Source: Petrosia ficiformis
Lineage: Eukaryota > Porifera > Demospongiae > Haplosclerida > Petrosiidae
Direction: 5' to 3'
NCBI GenBank assembly: GCA_947044365.1
Contig: OX345639.1
Location: forward strand, 688,501-752,500
Length of the DNA stretch: 64,000 bases
In this document: piece by piece, positions 24,454 to 38,800 of the stretch
How positions within the stretch are numbered: the first letter of the stretch is position 1
Layout: each line of letters starts with the position of its first letter
Translations under genes and position numbers: made by a program
The notes under the pieces: generated by a model
Told to the model about the DNA's origin: nothing
Databases searched by the model: none
The model's input: only the letters and a program-made list of their open reading frames with translations

Positions 24454-24511
24454 AAATATTTGATAGTCCAGTGATATATCTACGTGCATTTTTTGTGTTT
24501 TAATAAAAGTT

Positions 24512-26082
24512 TCAGTGATTTCTGCTGTTGGTAAGAATGGATGGAGTTGGTTGATATGTTGGAAGAGGAAAATTAGGTCTGTAAAGGGCATATGGATTTG
24601 AAGAATCACCGGAACCAAACACACTTGTAAATTGAGGTAGAGGAGAAGCACTTGGAATAGTTGCTGTTGAGTAAGTCACTGTATAAGAGAATGATTTATA
24701 CGTACAGTTATGTGTTTTATATATATACAATAGTACCAGTTAAGAGATATAGGTGCAACATACCTTGTGTGAAGTCAGCATGATATGGACTAATAAGAGG
24801 TGATGGTGGTGGCCACCTTGGGCTAATCAAAGGAGGTACTGGAGGACATCCAGATAGGAGGGGAGGAGGAAGAGACCAACAAGAGCTCATGGTTGAAGTT
24901 CCATTGATCCAACTATTCTGCATACCATAACTATATTAATAATTTATTCTGATAATTTCAATATGATTATTTTCATTGCTTGAGATGCAAGGACTATTGT
25001 GATATGAACGCATGAGAGAATTAGAAGATAAGAAAACTGAAGAGACCACTAAGACATCCTACACTCCTAGAGGAATCTGCCTAACTTCCTTTGTTTCTAA
25101 TTCTCTGATGTCTGCATATCATATTCAGTACCTTGTTGACATGTCTTGTTCTAAAGGATAATCTCGAAAGGCTTTAGCAAATGGGTTGTTGTCAATTTTA
25201 AGTTGTGTTACCTACAAAAACATTTTAGTATTGTGTAAAGCATTAATCACAAAACAGAGATTTTACCTGATCATTTTGGTAAGCTGTGACTGCAAAGAAG
25301 GCAGTCAGAGGAAAATCCTGTACATGGACAATTTCAGATTTTTTTTTAGAAATGTACTTCATAACAACAACACAAGGGGTGTACATGTGCATGGAATTAA
25401 GAATGATCTACAATAGAATAGACAGTCCATAAGTATTAATGTCAGCTTTAGTTTTGATTTACTTACTTGACCTTTAGGAGCACTTCTATTGTTTGTTAAT
25501 TTCACTTTCTTAAAACATACTTTATTCAACATCCACTGTTTTCCTGATGCTGGAGAATCTGTATGAGTATATGAAAGGAGGTCCTCGATATGACTTTCTG
25601 CTTTGCCACAGACGGTCCATTTAGAGTTTATGTATTTGTAACGTTTTTCATCACACGTGTTGCAAATCATCTTCATTACATATTTCTGATCCATTTCAAG
25701 ACCAGATGCATCAACAGAAAAGAAGGGAAACATACGTCTGTATAAAACAAAATTATTTTTGTAATTTAATATAATTATATATATTTAATTACCTTCCTGA
25801 TTTAGTGATTATCATTTCAGTATTGACATCGTTGAATCTCCTCCACAGGTCTTCATTCTCTAATGCTAGATTAATGCCGCTGTTTGGAGTAGTACTGAGG
25901 GGTGCCGGAGAAGGTGAATACTCTATTTCCTCCTCAGGTTCAGTACTGCTAGTCTGCAGCTTTGTAATACATGGAACCCTGAAATCATTTTCCAATTTAA
26001 CCCCTGAAGAAGTACCCATGGGCTCCCAGAATCCAGTTTCATGTTGTTTTTGGGATATTACCGCATCCATGATTATCTGCAA
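24512..26082 (-). CDS. T-box transcription factor (minus-strand member of a pair)
   Basis: Minus-strand exons 26082-25793, 25737-25467, 25407-25267, 25211-25132, 24912-24764 and 24678-24512 (stop TGA) sum to 365 codons with consistent phases. The T-box runs from LWRRFNDVNTEMIITKSGR | RMFPFFSVDASGL through KVKLTNNRSAPKGQ | IILNSMHMYTP and FFAVTAYQNDQ to VTQLKIDNNPFAKAFRD, which is the DNA-contact and dimer region of the family. The tail is Pro-rich (SLPPPLLSGCPPVPPLISP). I cannot assign a subfamily; the LKIDNNPFAKAFRD end is common to several. The central loop (ICNTCDEKRYKYINSKW) is divergent, with two Cys. It is 278 bp head to head with the other T-box gene. Confidence 0.92.
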
Positions 26083-26359
26083 ATTACTATGCTTCTACGT
26101 ACAGCAACAAAAAAAAACACCTTTAAAGCTCTAATGTGTGACCAGTTGAGGTATATATACACTGCTTTCGAAGTGTAAAAGTCAAGAATCAACTGAGCAT
26201 GCGTACAAAAGTAGAATACATTTCTAGCATAGTTGTTGTTTATCATGTTTTTGTGTTAATTGTTCAGAGAACTTTGAGAAGTATTTGTGCATTATTCTAT
26301 TAACAGTAGAAACGCTATTAAAGTTATACTCAGTTTACCATGTAAATTAGCTATATACA
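26083..26359. promoter_or_regulatory. Bidirectional promoter region of the two T-box genes
   Basis: 277 bp between two divergent T-box start codons. It contains GGTATATATAC (TATA-like, 26151) and otherwise AT-rich sequence. Shared regulation is inferred from the arrangement. Confidence 0.5.
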
Positions 26360-28151
26360 ATGGCAACCACTAGTCCAGTTGTCCTACCAAGGCCGTATGA
26401 TATTTCTGCTGTTGTTCGGCAAGCTCTAAAACTGAACTCGTCCTCCGAAGGTGATGACGTCTGTCCCGCCGCGTACACGTACGATAATTATTGTCCCACA
26501 AAGTCCTTTGATGATGAAGAGATAAAAAGGAGTTTCAGTCCAACTGATGACATTAATCTACTGATACCCATTACTGAAGATCTGCTCGAAGACATGGATA
26601 CAGGTGGATGGACCGATAACAATACAGACAACATGCAAGAACTGGATAGATTCTACAGATACATTGATGAAGAAGATATTGTGCATGAAAAGGAAAAAAT
26701 AAATAGTACTACTTCCAGAAACAAGTCGAGCTGTCACCAACAAATTCTAATGCAACCATCATCACAGTTAGCGACTGATGAGTATATACAAGTAGAGCTT
26801 GTTGATGTAGAGTTATGGAGGCAGTTCAGTGAAATTGGAACAGAGATGGTTATAACTAAAAGTGGAAGGTAACTATATATAATATAACTTTCATTTAATC
26901 ATTGTTTCTCCCTCTGATATTTTAGGAGAATGTTTCCAGCAATTGCTGTGTCTATCTATGGACTCAACCCCAATGCAATGTACTCAATTTATCTTGACAT
27001 TCTTCCAGCAGATGATTGTCGTTATAAGTTTGTGAAAACACAATGGGTATCCATAGGCAAAGTTGACAAGAAGTTCACTTACAGTGAGTATGCCCACCCT
27101 GATTCTGTGAATACTGGTAAACATTGGATGGAGAAGCCTGTACTATTTAAATACATAAAGCTGACCAACAACAAATCAACAGCATACAGTGATCAGGTAT
27201 ATAATAAATTATATAATAATAATTAATCTGTATCATCATTATTATTTTTACATCTAGATTATACTGAACTCCATGCAAATGTACCAACCAACCATCAGAA
27301 TCAAACGTCATTCAAATATCAGTGGCCCAGAAAGTACAACATTTCAATTCCCTGAAACAAGATTTATTGCAGTCACTGCCTATCAAAACAGCGATGTAAG
27401 TACCTACTTCAATAAATGAATTAATAATGACATTATATCCACTTCATTTTAGATGACACAGTTAAAAATCGAAAACAATCCGTATGCCAGAGCTTTCCGG
27501 GAGTCTATATCTACTGAAACTACCAAATCAGAAAAAAAGGAGAGACACCAAAAAAAACATACAATTTCTCCAACTCCCTCGCCACCTCATTGTATATCCT
27601 TAAGACGTAACACCAAAATTGAGGATAGTGCAACTGTCATTGAATCAGGTAAAATACACATATTAATACTTGACATCTGTATTTCATTTTATATCCATTG
27701 TTCTGTACTATTAAATGCATACATTACTTGTTTCTTTAAACAGATTTTGAAAGTAGTAGCAGCAGTTCAGAGATTCTCTGCATCGACCAATCGGAAAACC
27801 CATATGGATGTCCCTTCAACTATTGGGCAGATGAAAATAGCTTATATAATAGTGCTCTGATTTACCCTCCACCTCTCTTGGACTCAACATTGTCTTTCAC
27901 AGAGCCATACCTACATCAATCATCACAGTGAGTTTATAGTATTGTAATTCTATATATTGTACATTTGAAACTTCATGTACATCTATTATTATTATTCAAA
28001 TATCAATATTATGGTATTAATTTGTTTGTTTGATATTCACAGAATGTTCCTGGAGTCACAGACATCTGTTGTTAGTCCTATTAAACCTTATCATCAAGGA
28101 CAGTATCCAGTCATTATTGATAATGAATTTGAAGATGATGTATTTACATGA
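26360..28151 (+). CDS. T-box transcription factor (plus-strand member of a pair)
   Basis: Exons 26360-26868, 26926-27196, 27258-27395, 27453-27648, 27744-27927 and 28043-28151 sum to 468 codons in phase. An acidic N-terminus of about 145 residues precedes the T-box: LWRQFSEIGTEMVITKSGR | RMFPAIAVSIYGLNPNAMY, AHPDSVNTGKHW-type HPDS block (EYAHPDSVNTGKHWMEKPV), YIKLTNNKST, IILNSMQMYQP, FPETRFIAVTAYQNSD and MTQLKIENNPYARAFRES. The C-terminus is Ser-rich. The first three T-box splice sites fall at the same places as in the minus-strand neighbour, which supports origin by inverted tandem duplication. Binds T-half-sites as a nuclear regulator by family knowledge; subfamily not resolved. Confidence 0.93.
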
Positions 28152-28917
28152 ATTATTATTACATTTTATATTGTAAATAGCTATTTTATAATATTGAAAT
28201 TATAATTAATAATTATTTTATATACATTTACAAAGTAACTGAATATTAACAATTATAAAAATATTATTTTTTGATGTAAAAGTCATTACTTTGAAATCAA
28301 TATAAGTATTTGATCCAGAAGTGCTAACAGCTTTCATTATAATTTCGTATTTCTTATCTATCATGTTCGTAGATTCACTTGAGCTTCGATAACATGATAA
28401 ATAATTCTGAATGTTTCCACCCGAAGGCCTTTTTCATAGTACAATTACAATTCATTTTTTAACTGTTAATAATTATATATTTTAATGAATATCAATGTAT
28501 AATACTGTCTATTATATAATTACCTGTGTAAATTTTACACGCATAAATGCGTAATTTTTACGCACGTACATGTAATTTTTCCATGCTAGACAGAGTGATA
28601 AAGGAAAGATAAGATGAAAGTAAAAGAAAGAGGCGTTTAGTACAGAAAAGACAAGTACAGAGAAGATTGAACATAGTTAGAAAGAGCGAGAGATGTAACA
28701 TTCATTTATTAAACAATAATTATAAATTGAAAATTATAATGTATTCATTCGTAGTAAATAAATTCATGATTCTAGATAATAATAATTTTTCAATGACCAC
28801 ACTACACTACTTAATATCACCGAAGGCAGTATTAAACTAGTAATATATAATATTAATTATGAATATCAATATACAGCAAATCTCATCTACCTATAGCATA
28901 TTACATTTAATATATGA
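28152..28917. other. AT-rich intergenic region, no gene seen
   Basis: 766 bp between the T-box stop and the ERI2-like stop (convergent). Only short AT-rich frames. ACACGCATAAATGCGT (about 28537) is a short palindromic stretch. No RNA gene recognised. Confidence 0.7.
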
Positions 28918-31900
28918 TCACTCTGTTCCATATTCTGATGTTAGAATTTCTGGTGTATAGTCACAATACTTTTGAATCAAAGAAGATTCCCATAAAAAAT
29001 AACCACATCCACTATGCCTACTTTTGGTACATGAAAAGAAACCTCTACCTTCATTGGGTCCTGGAGTGCTAACCGATTTAAGTCGAGTCCTTTTACCACA
29101 TTTACATAAAGGTGGTGTAATTTTATCACAAGTGTTAGTCTTGTTCATACTTGTTTTGAGTTTCATCCACTCTCCACTGTTAGGTGTTTTGAACAAACTA
29201 GAGGATGAATTAATATCACTGGTACATTTAATGGATGACATTGTGTTCTCTTTAAGTAATGGAGTAGATGTTTTCTGTAGACCTGGTTCTTGGAAAGGGG
29301 AAACCATTTCAAGAGAATGGTGTCCATAAGAGTGTTCAGTATTTGGTGTAATAGATCTGATTTTGTTAATAACAACTCTGCAAGGTTCAGTAACCGGAGT
29401 AAAAGCTTCGGTTTTGTTATAAGCAACTCTGCAAGGCTCAGTAATAGATTTGTTATAACCAGTTCTACAAGACTGTTCAGTAAACGGAGTGATTTTGTTA
29501 ATTACAACTCTGCAAGGTTCAGTAACTGAAATGATCCTATTGGTTTTGTTATAAGCAACTCCACAAGGCTTAGTAATAGATTTGTTATAACCAGTTCTAC
29601 AAGCTTGTTCAGTACTTGGAGTGTAAGTCAAATCATTCATTGCAGGCAACAAAATAACAGGATGTAAAATCCCAGCTGGTCTGGACGCAGTTGTAGCATC
29701 ATTATGACTACCTTTTTCAGTATTAGTTTGAGAGACGTTGTTCAAGTCAATCTTAAGCCAAGCTTCTTTTGGGATATTAAATGAGTCTTCTTTCTCAAGA
29801 TCATCACATTCCACCTCATTTGCAGGTGGTAATTTTGTATCCTCACTTATTTCCTGGCCAGTCTGAATTTCAGGAGATAGCCTACTTAAGGATTTTGATG
29901 GAATGGACACAATCTCTTTTCGGTCTTTCGCATCTGTAGTAAGCACTTTACTATCAGGTGTGTCAGTTCTGTTATTAGAAAGTGGTCTCTGTATACCTGA
30001 TGTTACCTATAATATATAATATATATATTATAAATTCTGGCTCACAATACAACACAGAATCTTGTACTATATTTGATGCAACATGATGATGCCTAGATGG
30101 ACTCAATTTTTTCTGCATTGCTGGTGTTACATTACTCAGTGTTAGACCAATCACATTTTAGCAACCATGTGCTTAATTACATCAATCGAAACACATTGTG
30201 ATGTACTGCAATGCAAGGCCTTTAGCATTACGTGAGCTACCCTTTAGAGTTGGCCAAATTATTATCAGCTGTTTCAATAATTAATAACTATAATTATAAT
30301 TATGAACCTTTGGTCGATGTAATGACTTTGTTATTTTTAGTTGACATCCATCTTGGACTAATCTTGCGCATAATGCAGCTGTATTACGAGCATCATCTAA
30401 TCCTGTAGTCACAAGACAAACACATGACAAACATATAATCATATTTATCTAGTCTTGATAATCACCATATCACTTCACTCACCACAGTGCTCTCTCCCAT
30501 TAAATGGAATTCCCAAATCTTCCAATGATCCTTTTAGACCAGTTGGTTTACGTTCATAGAAGTTCTATAGCCATATATAATTTTTGTCATTCACTGAAGA
30601 CTGACTTCACTGTTTTGTTAAACTGAATTCTAACCTTGTAAGTAGCCCTTAGATCAATCCATTGATTGAAAAAGGTTGGTTTCTTGATTTGTTTACGCTG
30701 GCACTCACAATTTAGACAAACCTGTAAATCCCAGTCTATAAATGAAATTAAAAGTTTTCTCATCGGGATTTTGAAATAAGTTGGTATATGGAAGTGACAA
30801 ATTGAATAATACTTTTAATTATGTTTGAAAGATGTTAATGAGTGCATTAAAACAATTATTTTCTCCTTTTACTTCTTTAATCAAATGGGAAGGAATGGTA
30901 CACTGGAGTTACTGCAATTGAATGTGTCTCAGTCCATTACAAGAACTCTTGAATTTCAAACTGACACTGTTCTCTACAGTGGCATTAAGTAAGTTACTAA
31001 CCCCATGTCCTGGTAGTAACACTATTATGGAGTCTGTATTTGTTTTTAAATACACTTACCAGTCCATGTTGCCAAAGCACAAAGATTCTTAGATTCTTTT
31101 TCATAGGGAGAGTATTCCTGATTGGGTTCCAATAACAGCAAATCTTTTTCTTGTTCAAGTTTCTTTAGCCATTGATTAAACAGCATCAAACATGTAGGAA
31201 GAGGTACTCCATTATCTATCTGGTTCTATATAATGATTGCAGACAATGAAGTGAAAGATTCAAAGTTCCCTCTATGTCTCTTTAGCTATAGTCTATATAT
31301 GTACTAGTACCATTCTTAGCTCAATATTGCACTCTTCTTTTAATAATAGAATTAAAATTACAATAATTATACCCAGGGGTGTGGAAACATTGAGCCAACT
31401 GTTGGATATTTTGATCTATTTTCACCACTCTTGTCCTGCTCCCCATATACTTTGTATACAGTTTACATTCACTAGGACAATGTCTTGCATGACTGGCTGT
31501 TTCCGCACCACTGATTAATTACACTGACATGCAATTAATGATGCACAAATGGGTGTGGCTATGTGGTAATTATTACACCTTCTATTTTAAAATCCCACTG
31601 AGCACCCATAGAGATCAGCTGCAAAGATAGTAGTAATGGAGTGGGCAAAAGATGGTACTTTTATGAAAACCGATCATACACACGTTCCCGTGCTAACTAA
31701 AAATCCTATATGAACATCAGAGTTTTTGGTAAGTTTTTAAGCACGGGCCAAATTGGCTCAAAAATGGTTAGTGTGTGCGACATTGGGAATACATCTTAAG
31801 CCAATTAACAAAGAGTTAATGCTGTTAGTGATAATATAATCATAGTTACCTGAGCCACTGGTCCAAAGAAAAAACTCTGCAGTGCCTAATAAGAAGCTCT

Positions 31901-32396
31901 TTGGGCCAATGGTGTGCCATATAAGGTTATCAATAAATCCTGTATGAACATCCCACCCTGTGTACACAATACCATTCATATATACATACCTGTGTTATAC
32001 CAGTCAATTCAGTACAGAAACTGGAAAGAACTGGTTGTTCTTGAGGTTGTACATATTGCTGAAATTCACTAACAATTTTACAGCAACCAACATCAAGTAA
32101 CACACAAGGAAACTCAACTGTATTCAGAGGAGGGTGGGATGAGATCTATATAACAGAATAATGATATTTTACTGACTGATTTCTTGTAATCCTTTTTTAT
32201 CTTTCCAACAAGTAGATTCGAAATCTAATACAATTATGTACGAAAAATTCTGAGCTGAAAAAATAATGATTACAATTTATAACATAGATCTACATACATA
32301 TATATACCTCGTCTTCGTTTATTACTATTGTTTCTATTTGTCAGATCTTTCCCTCTTTTAACTAGTCCTAGTTTTCTATGAGATACAATATAATAA

Positions 32397-32434
<38 letters not shown>

Positions 32435-32555
32435 TATGTACACTGTGTAGTGTGTACATACAGACTATAGTCATTCATGCATAATATATTTCTGTTGGAA
32501 TAGGACTATTAAATATCAATTACTTTGCTAGCTGCTTTGTCTTGGAGGTTGGCAT
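28918..32555 (-). CDS. ERI2: ERI2-like DEDDh 3'-5' exonuclease with C-terminal GRF zinc finger
   Basis: Minus-strand exons 32555-32524, 32375-32308, 32254-32178, 32145-31990, 31225-31060, 30735-30635, 30564-30483, 30402-30308 and 30006-28918 (stop TGA), about 621 residues. The start MPTSKTKQLAKKLGLVKR resembles vertebrate ERI2. DEDDh motifs: Exo I YIIVLDFESTCW, LATWTDWDLQVCL (second Asp region), FNQWIDLRATYK, GREHCGLDDARNTAALCARL (Exo III-type with H and D). The last exon adds a ~300-residue tail with a CRVVINK-type repeat and a GRF finger (CKCGKRTRLKSVS...GFFSCTKSRHSGCGYF). ERI family enzymes trim 3' ends of RNA; the GRF finger binds nucleic acid. The junction 32178/32145 needs a non-canonical 32-nt intron to stay in frame; see findings. 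Confidence 0.87.
31374..31513. mobile_element. hAT-like MITE (family E), copy in ERI2 intron
   Basis: Begins CAGGGGTGTGGAAACATTG and ends CTGTTTCCGCACCACTG (terminal inverted repeat). The interior has ATATACTTTGTATACAG. It matches the copy at 38568-38726. Flanking ATTA is shared, but an 8-bp duplication is not clear here. Confidence 0.75.
31718..31943. mobile_element. hAT-type MITE (family A), copy 2, with 8-bp target duplication
   Basis: Matches 13833-14048 in opposite orientation (GGGCCAAATTGGCTCA, GGTTAGTGTGTG, AAGAAGCTCTTTGGGCCA). Flanked by ATGAACAT at 31710-31717 and 31944-31951. The right terminal repeat is degraded (GGTTATCAATAAATCCTG). Lies in an ERI2 intron. Confidence 0.8.
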
Positions 32556-32660
32556 CTATATATATCTTATATCTTGAGGAGATGATTCATTGATTCTTGA
32601 AACATCAAAGTTTGAAAAGTTAATAACCCATCTGCGCATGCGCATAATTTCCTTGACCGC
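32556..32660. promoter_or_regulatory. Divergent promoter ERI2 / RPS5 with palindromic NRF1-type site
   Basis: About 105 bp separate the ERI2 ATG (minus) from the first RPS5 exon. TGCGCATGCGCA at 32633-32644 is a perfect palindrome matching the NRF1 consensus YGCGCAYGCGCR. A pyrimidine stretch TTTCCTTG at about 32648 is a candidate 5'-TOP-like start for RPS5. Binding and start site are inferred. Confidence 0.55.
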
Positions 32661-32744
32661 ATGGTGACAAGAAAGAAGAAAGTAAGTATTGAGTATGGTA
32701 ATCAAAAATTATATATCATAAGAATAATTTATCTTGTTGTAGTC

Positions 32745-34828
<2,084 letters not shown>

Positions 34829-34942
34829 TGGAACATATGATTTGTTTTAAGTATATTACAAGATGTATTTCCAAAGATGAAAAATTAGCGAGCACTAAAT
34901 TAGTGGGTGTGGGCATAAACCCATAGATTAGCCACTCCTGTA

Positions 34943-35773
34943 ATGAATAGCTTTTGTAAACTCTTGAGGCCAGGATTTACTCTGGTATGTAGTTCATAAG
35001 CTAAGTATCACTAGTCTATTGTGTGTATAATATATCATCCATTTCCTACAGTCCAGGTTACGAACTTTCAGTGTACCAAGGTCTAGTATGTCGACCTTCA
35101 CTCTGCCAGATGGCTCTAAGGTGCAAGCCCCACGTCTTCCAGAAGCCATTGCTGATATATACAAACCGGGACAGATGTATACAAACCAGTCTTTGGTTCC
35201 ACCATTACCTGTAATGCCATTGAAACAGACACTAGATAAATATCTACTCAGCGTTGAGGTATGTGTTTGGTAAATAATGTGTTACAAGCATGAGGAAGCC
35301 CCATTGCAGTGGTTGTTTGTTGTACGCTTTGGAGACGAGGGTCCCTGGCTTAATTCCTACTAACACTTCTTTTTTGAGAAGGAGTTGGTTTGACTTGCTC
35401 TTAGTTAATATTTTTTTAACAAACAGACTTGCCTCCACTATGCATTTCACTGGTACATGTGTGATATTTGAATATTTGGATATACTGGAATATATGACAC
35501 TCTTTGATTTGGTGTGGTAAATGCTTATTAAATGGACACAGTTTAAAATCTCATCTCAGCTAGGATTGAGGACACACCTCCTATCAATTTTAATGAGGTG
35601 CTGTATATTGCTGTTGGTCCAATGTTTTTACATATATATAAATGTATATATACGTATAGTTTACGAGCAGCAGAATCATTCAACCCTGAGTTACCTGACT
35701 GTCTAATTGTAGATCTTGTGTATACTAACCATTTCTATACTTTGCATTCTGTTGGAAAGCTGCCAGTATTGTG

Positions 35774-35821
<48 letters not shown>

Positions 35822-38800
35822 ATATATATATATATAATATTATATATATATAATTATATAGTTGTGTGTTATTATAGCCTCTCTTGACTTCGGAGGAGAT
35901 GATTAAAACAAGAAAAGTCGTTGAAGAATTTGGGAAACCAGGAGGTATTGGTGAACAGCTGCAACAGAAACTAATGGAAAGAGGAAAGACTCATGATAAC
36001 TGGGTATAACCCTGTTTAATATTTTAATTAATAGTAGTGTAGGAATGAGGATGCATACTTAGGGTTGGCAATAACATCCCTATAATTAATTGATTGATGA
36101 ATAATGAATATAGCCCTTTTATTAATGTTTAATTAATAGTTAATGATGGATGAATAATGAGTATAACCCTTTTATTAATGTTTAATTAATAGTTAATGAT
36201 GGATGAATAATGAGTATAATAACCCTTTTATTAATGTTTAATTAATAGTTAATGATGGATGAATAATGAGTATAACCCCTTTTATTAATGTTTAATTAAT
36301 AGTTACTTGATTGGAGGAATGAGGATGCATACTTAGGGTTGGCAATAACATCCCTATAATTAATTGATTGATGAATAATGAATATAGCCCTTTTATTAAT
36401 GTTTAATTAATAGTTAATGATGGATGAATAATGAGTATAACCCTTTTATTAATGTTTAATTAATAGTTAATGATGGATGAATAATGAGTATAATAACCCT
36501 TTTATTAATGTTTAATTAATAGTTAATGATGGATGAATAATGAGTATAACCCTTTTATTAATGTTTAATTAATAGCTAATGATGGATGAATAATGAGTAT
36601 AACCCCTTTTATTAATGTTTAATTAATAGTTACTTGATTGGTGGAATGAGGTTGCATACTTGGGTTATCGAGATTCGGTTGTCATTAATGTTACCCCTGC
36701 TATAGCCTATCCTCAACAAAGGTTCAATTCACAAGAACAATATATTCAGTGAGAGAAAATTAATGTATTTATTTATCATCATTCTATCTGTTGTTCATTT
36801 CCTTATCAATATTCATCTAATATTATATATGTATATCTATCTATCTATCTATTTTGGTTTTTATCCATCTATATTAGAAATGCAGCCAAATTTATGTTTG
36901 GTGGTTTAAAAATATTCCACCTAATTCAAGTGTAAGTTTGAACATTAAAATTTACTAATTAAAATTAATTATTTATCTTAATTGCACTTAGCGAGTCACT
37001 GCCTCCAGATGTTTATCGGGGTAAGCCCTATTGTATGTGGCAGTACCCTCGGCTGTATGGGTGTCGTATACCAGGTCAACAAGTTGATACATGGAGACAG
37101 AATGGTTTACCAGAACAACGTCACGTGATTATCATGAGGAAAGGTCATGTAAGTCATGTGACTTTTAACTGGTAGTGGTTTTATTTTTACTTCTCTCAAT
37201 TCAACTACTCTTACTTTAATCTCTTCATTCATTCATTCATTCATGTACCTATCTATCTATCTATTTCTCTATGTATGCATGTATGCATGTATGTATTTGT
37301 GTATATATGTATGTATGTCTGTATGTATGTATGTATGTATTTATGTATCTATCCATCCATTCGTCTCTTATCTATCTAGCCATTCATCTATTCATCCTTC
37401 CATCAACCAGCCATCCATTCTTTAATCCAGTCATCCATTTATCTATCTGTCCATATTATCCACCCATCAATATTCCATGAATCCAATTCATTTATATTTA
37501 ATTTTAGCACAAATGATAGGGTCTATTATATATGATTTTAGATATATAAACTCACAACATTTTATGAGACACCTAGTGGTGAAATAGCACCAGCTCCAGC
37601 AAAATACATAGTAGACCAATTACACTGGATTTTAAATGATGCTAAAGAGCGCTCTCCGCATCCTGTCGGTATTCTTACTACTCAACAAAGAGACAAATGG
37701 TATGAAGCAAGACAAAGACTACTTGAAGGTATTCAATTAATAATAGAAATTTGGTTTTCTCAAAAACAGCAATTTATTGTTATCCTTATAAGGCATTGTA
37801 ATAATTAAATTATGCAATAATCGAAAGTGGGAATTGCTGGCATGTTTATTTAAAACCAAGTTTTTAAATCTTCTGTAATTATCTAAAGCTAGATACCTCA
37901 TTAAATATTCAGCCTTTTTTAGAGGGAATGTTATTAAAAATCTTGTTGAGTTGAAACTTATTACAAATTCGTAGTTTTAAATGCACGTTTGTGTGCTAGT
38001 ATGGGTTCAATCACCATGGTAACCACATATAGACTGGATCTGACTAATTGAGTTTGACTTGTGTAACTGCAGTACACATGTACTTTTTATCTACACGTTT
38101 CCATGGCAATGTCTCATGAATTTATAATGAGCTCGGTTTCAAATCTACTGGAGTTTTTTATACTAACATAATATGTTTTCTGTCAAAAAAAAAATTCGTT
38201 TTCACATGTAACAATACAAATTTCAGTTATTCAGTTTTATATGATATTTTCTTATAATAGATTCACTGAATCAAAGATCAATAAAGGACATAGAAACTGC
38301 AATACTATGTGTTTGTTTTGATGAGAAACACCCTGATTTGGTAAACTGTGAAGCTCAGGTAATTCTATCACAGATAAAGAGAGACAGAAAGAAAAGTTAT
38401 GCATATTAGAACTATACTAGTTACTATGGTTACAATAACCATGACGTGTATAACTTGTAATTTACTATATTACTTTTATAACCACATTAATAGAAAATAT
38501 GATAATAAAGATCAGATTTCCCTTCCATGATTTAAAATCTTCGCAATATACTATATATGGTTATGTCCAGGGGTGTAGAAACAGCCAGTCATGGAGGACA
38601 TTGTCCGATATATTAATTTTAGTGAATGTCTGGTAAATTTAAATTGAGCTGTATACAAAGTATATGGAGAGCAGGACAATAGTGTTGAAAATAGACCAAA
38701 ATTGGCTCACTATTTCCACACCCCTGGTTATGTAACGAGATATGATGTCATACAGTATTAATTGTCTTATTATAAGTACCAAACATACCACACAACATGT

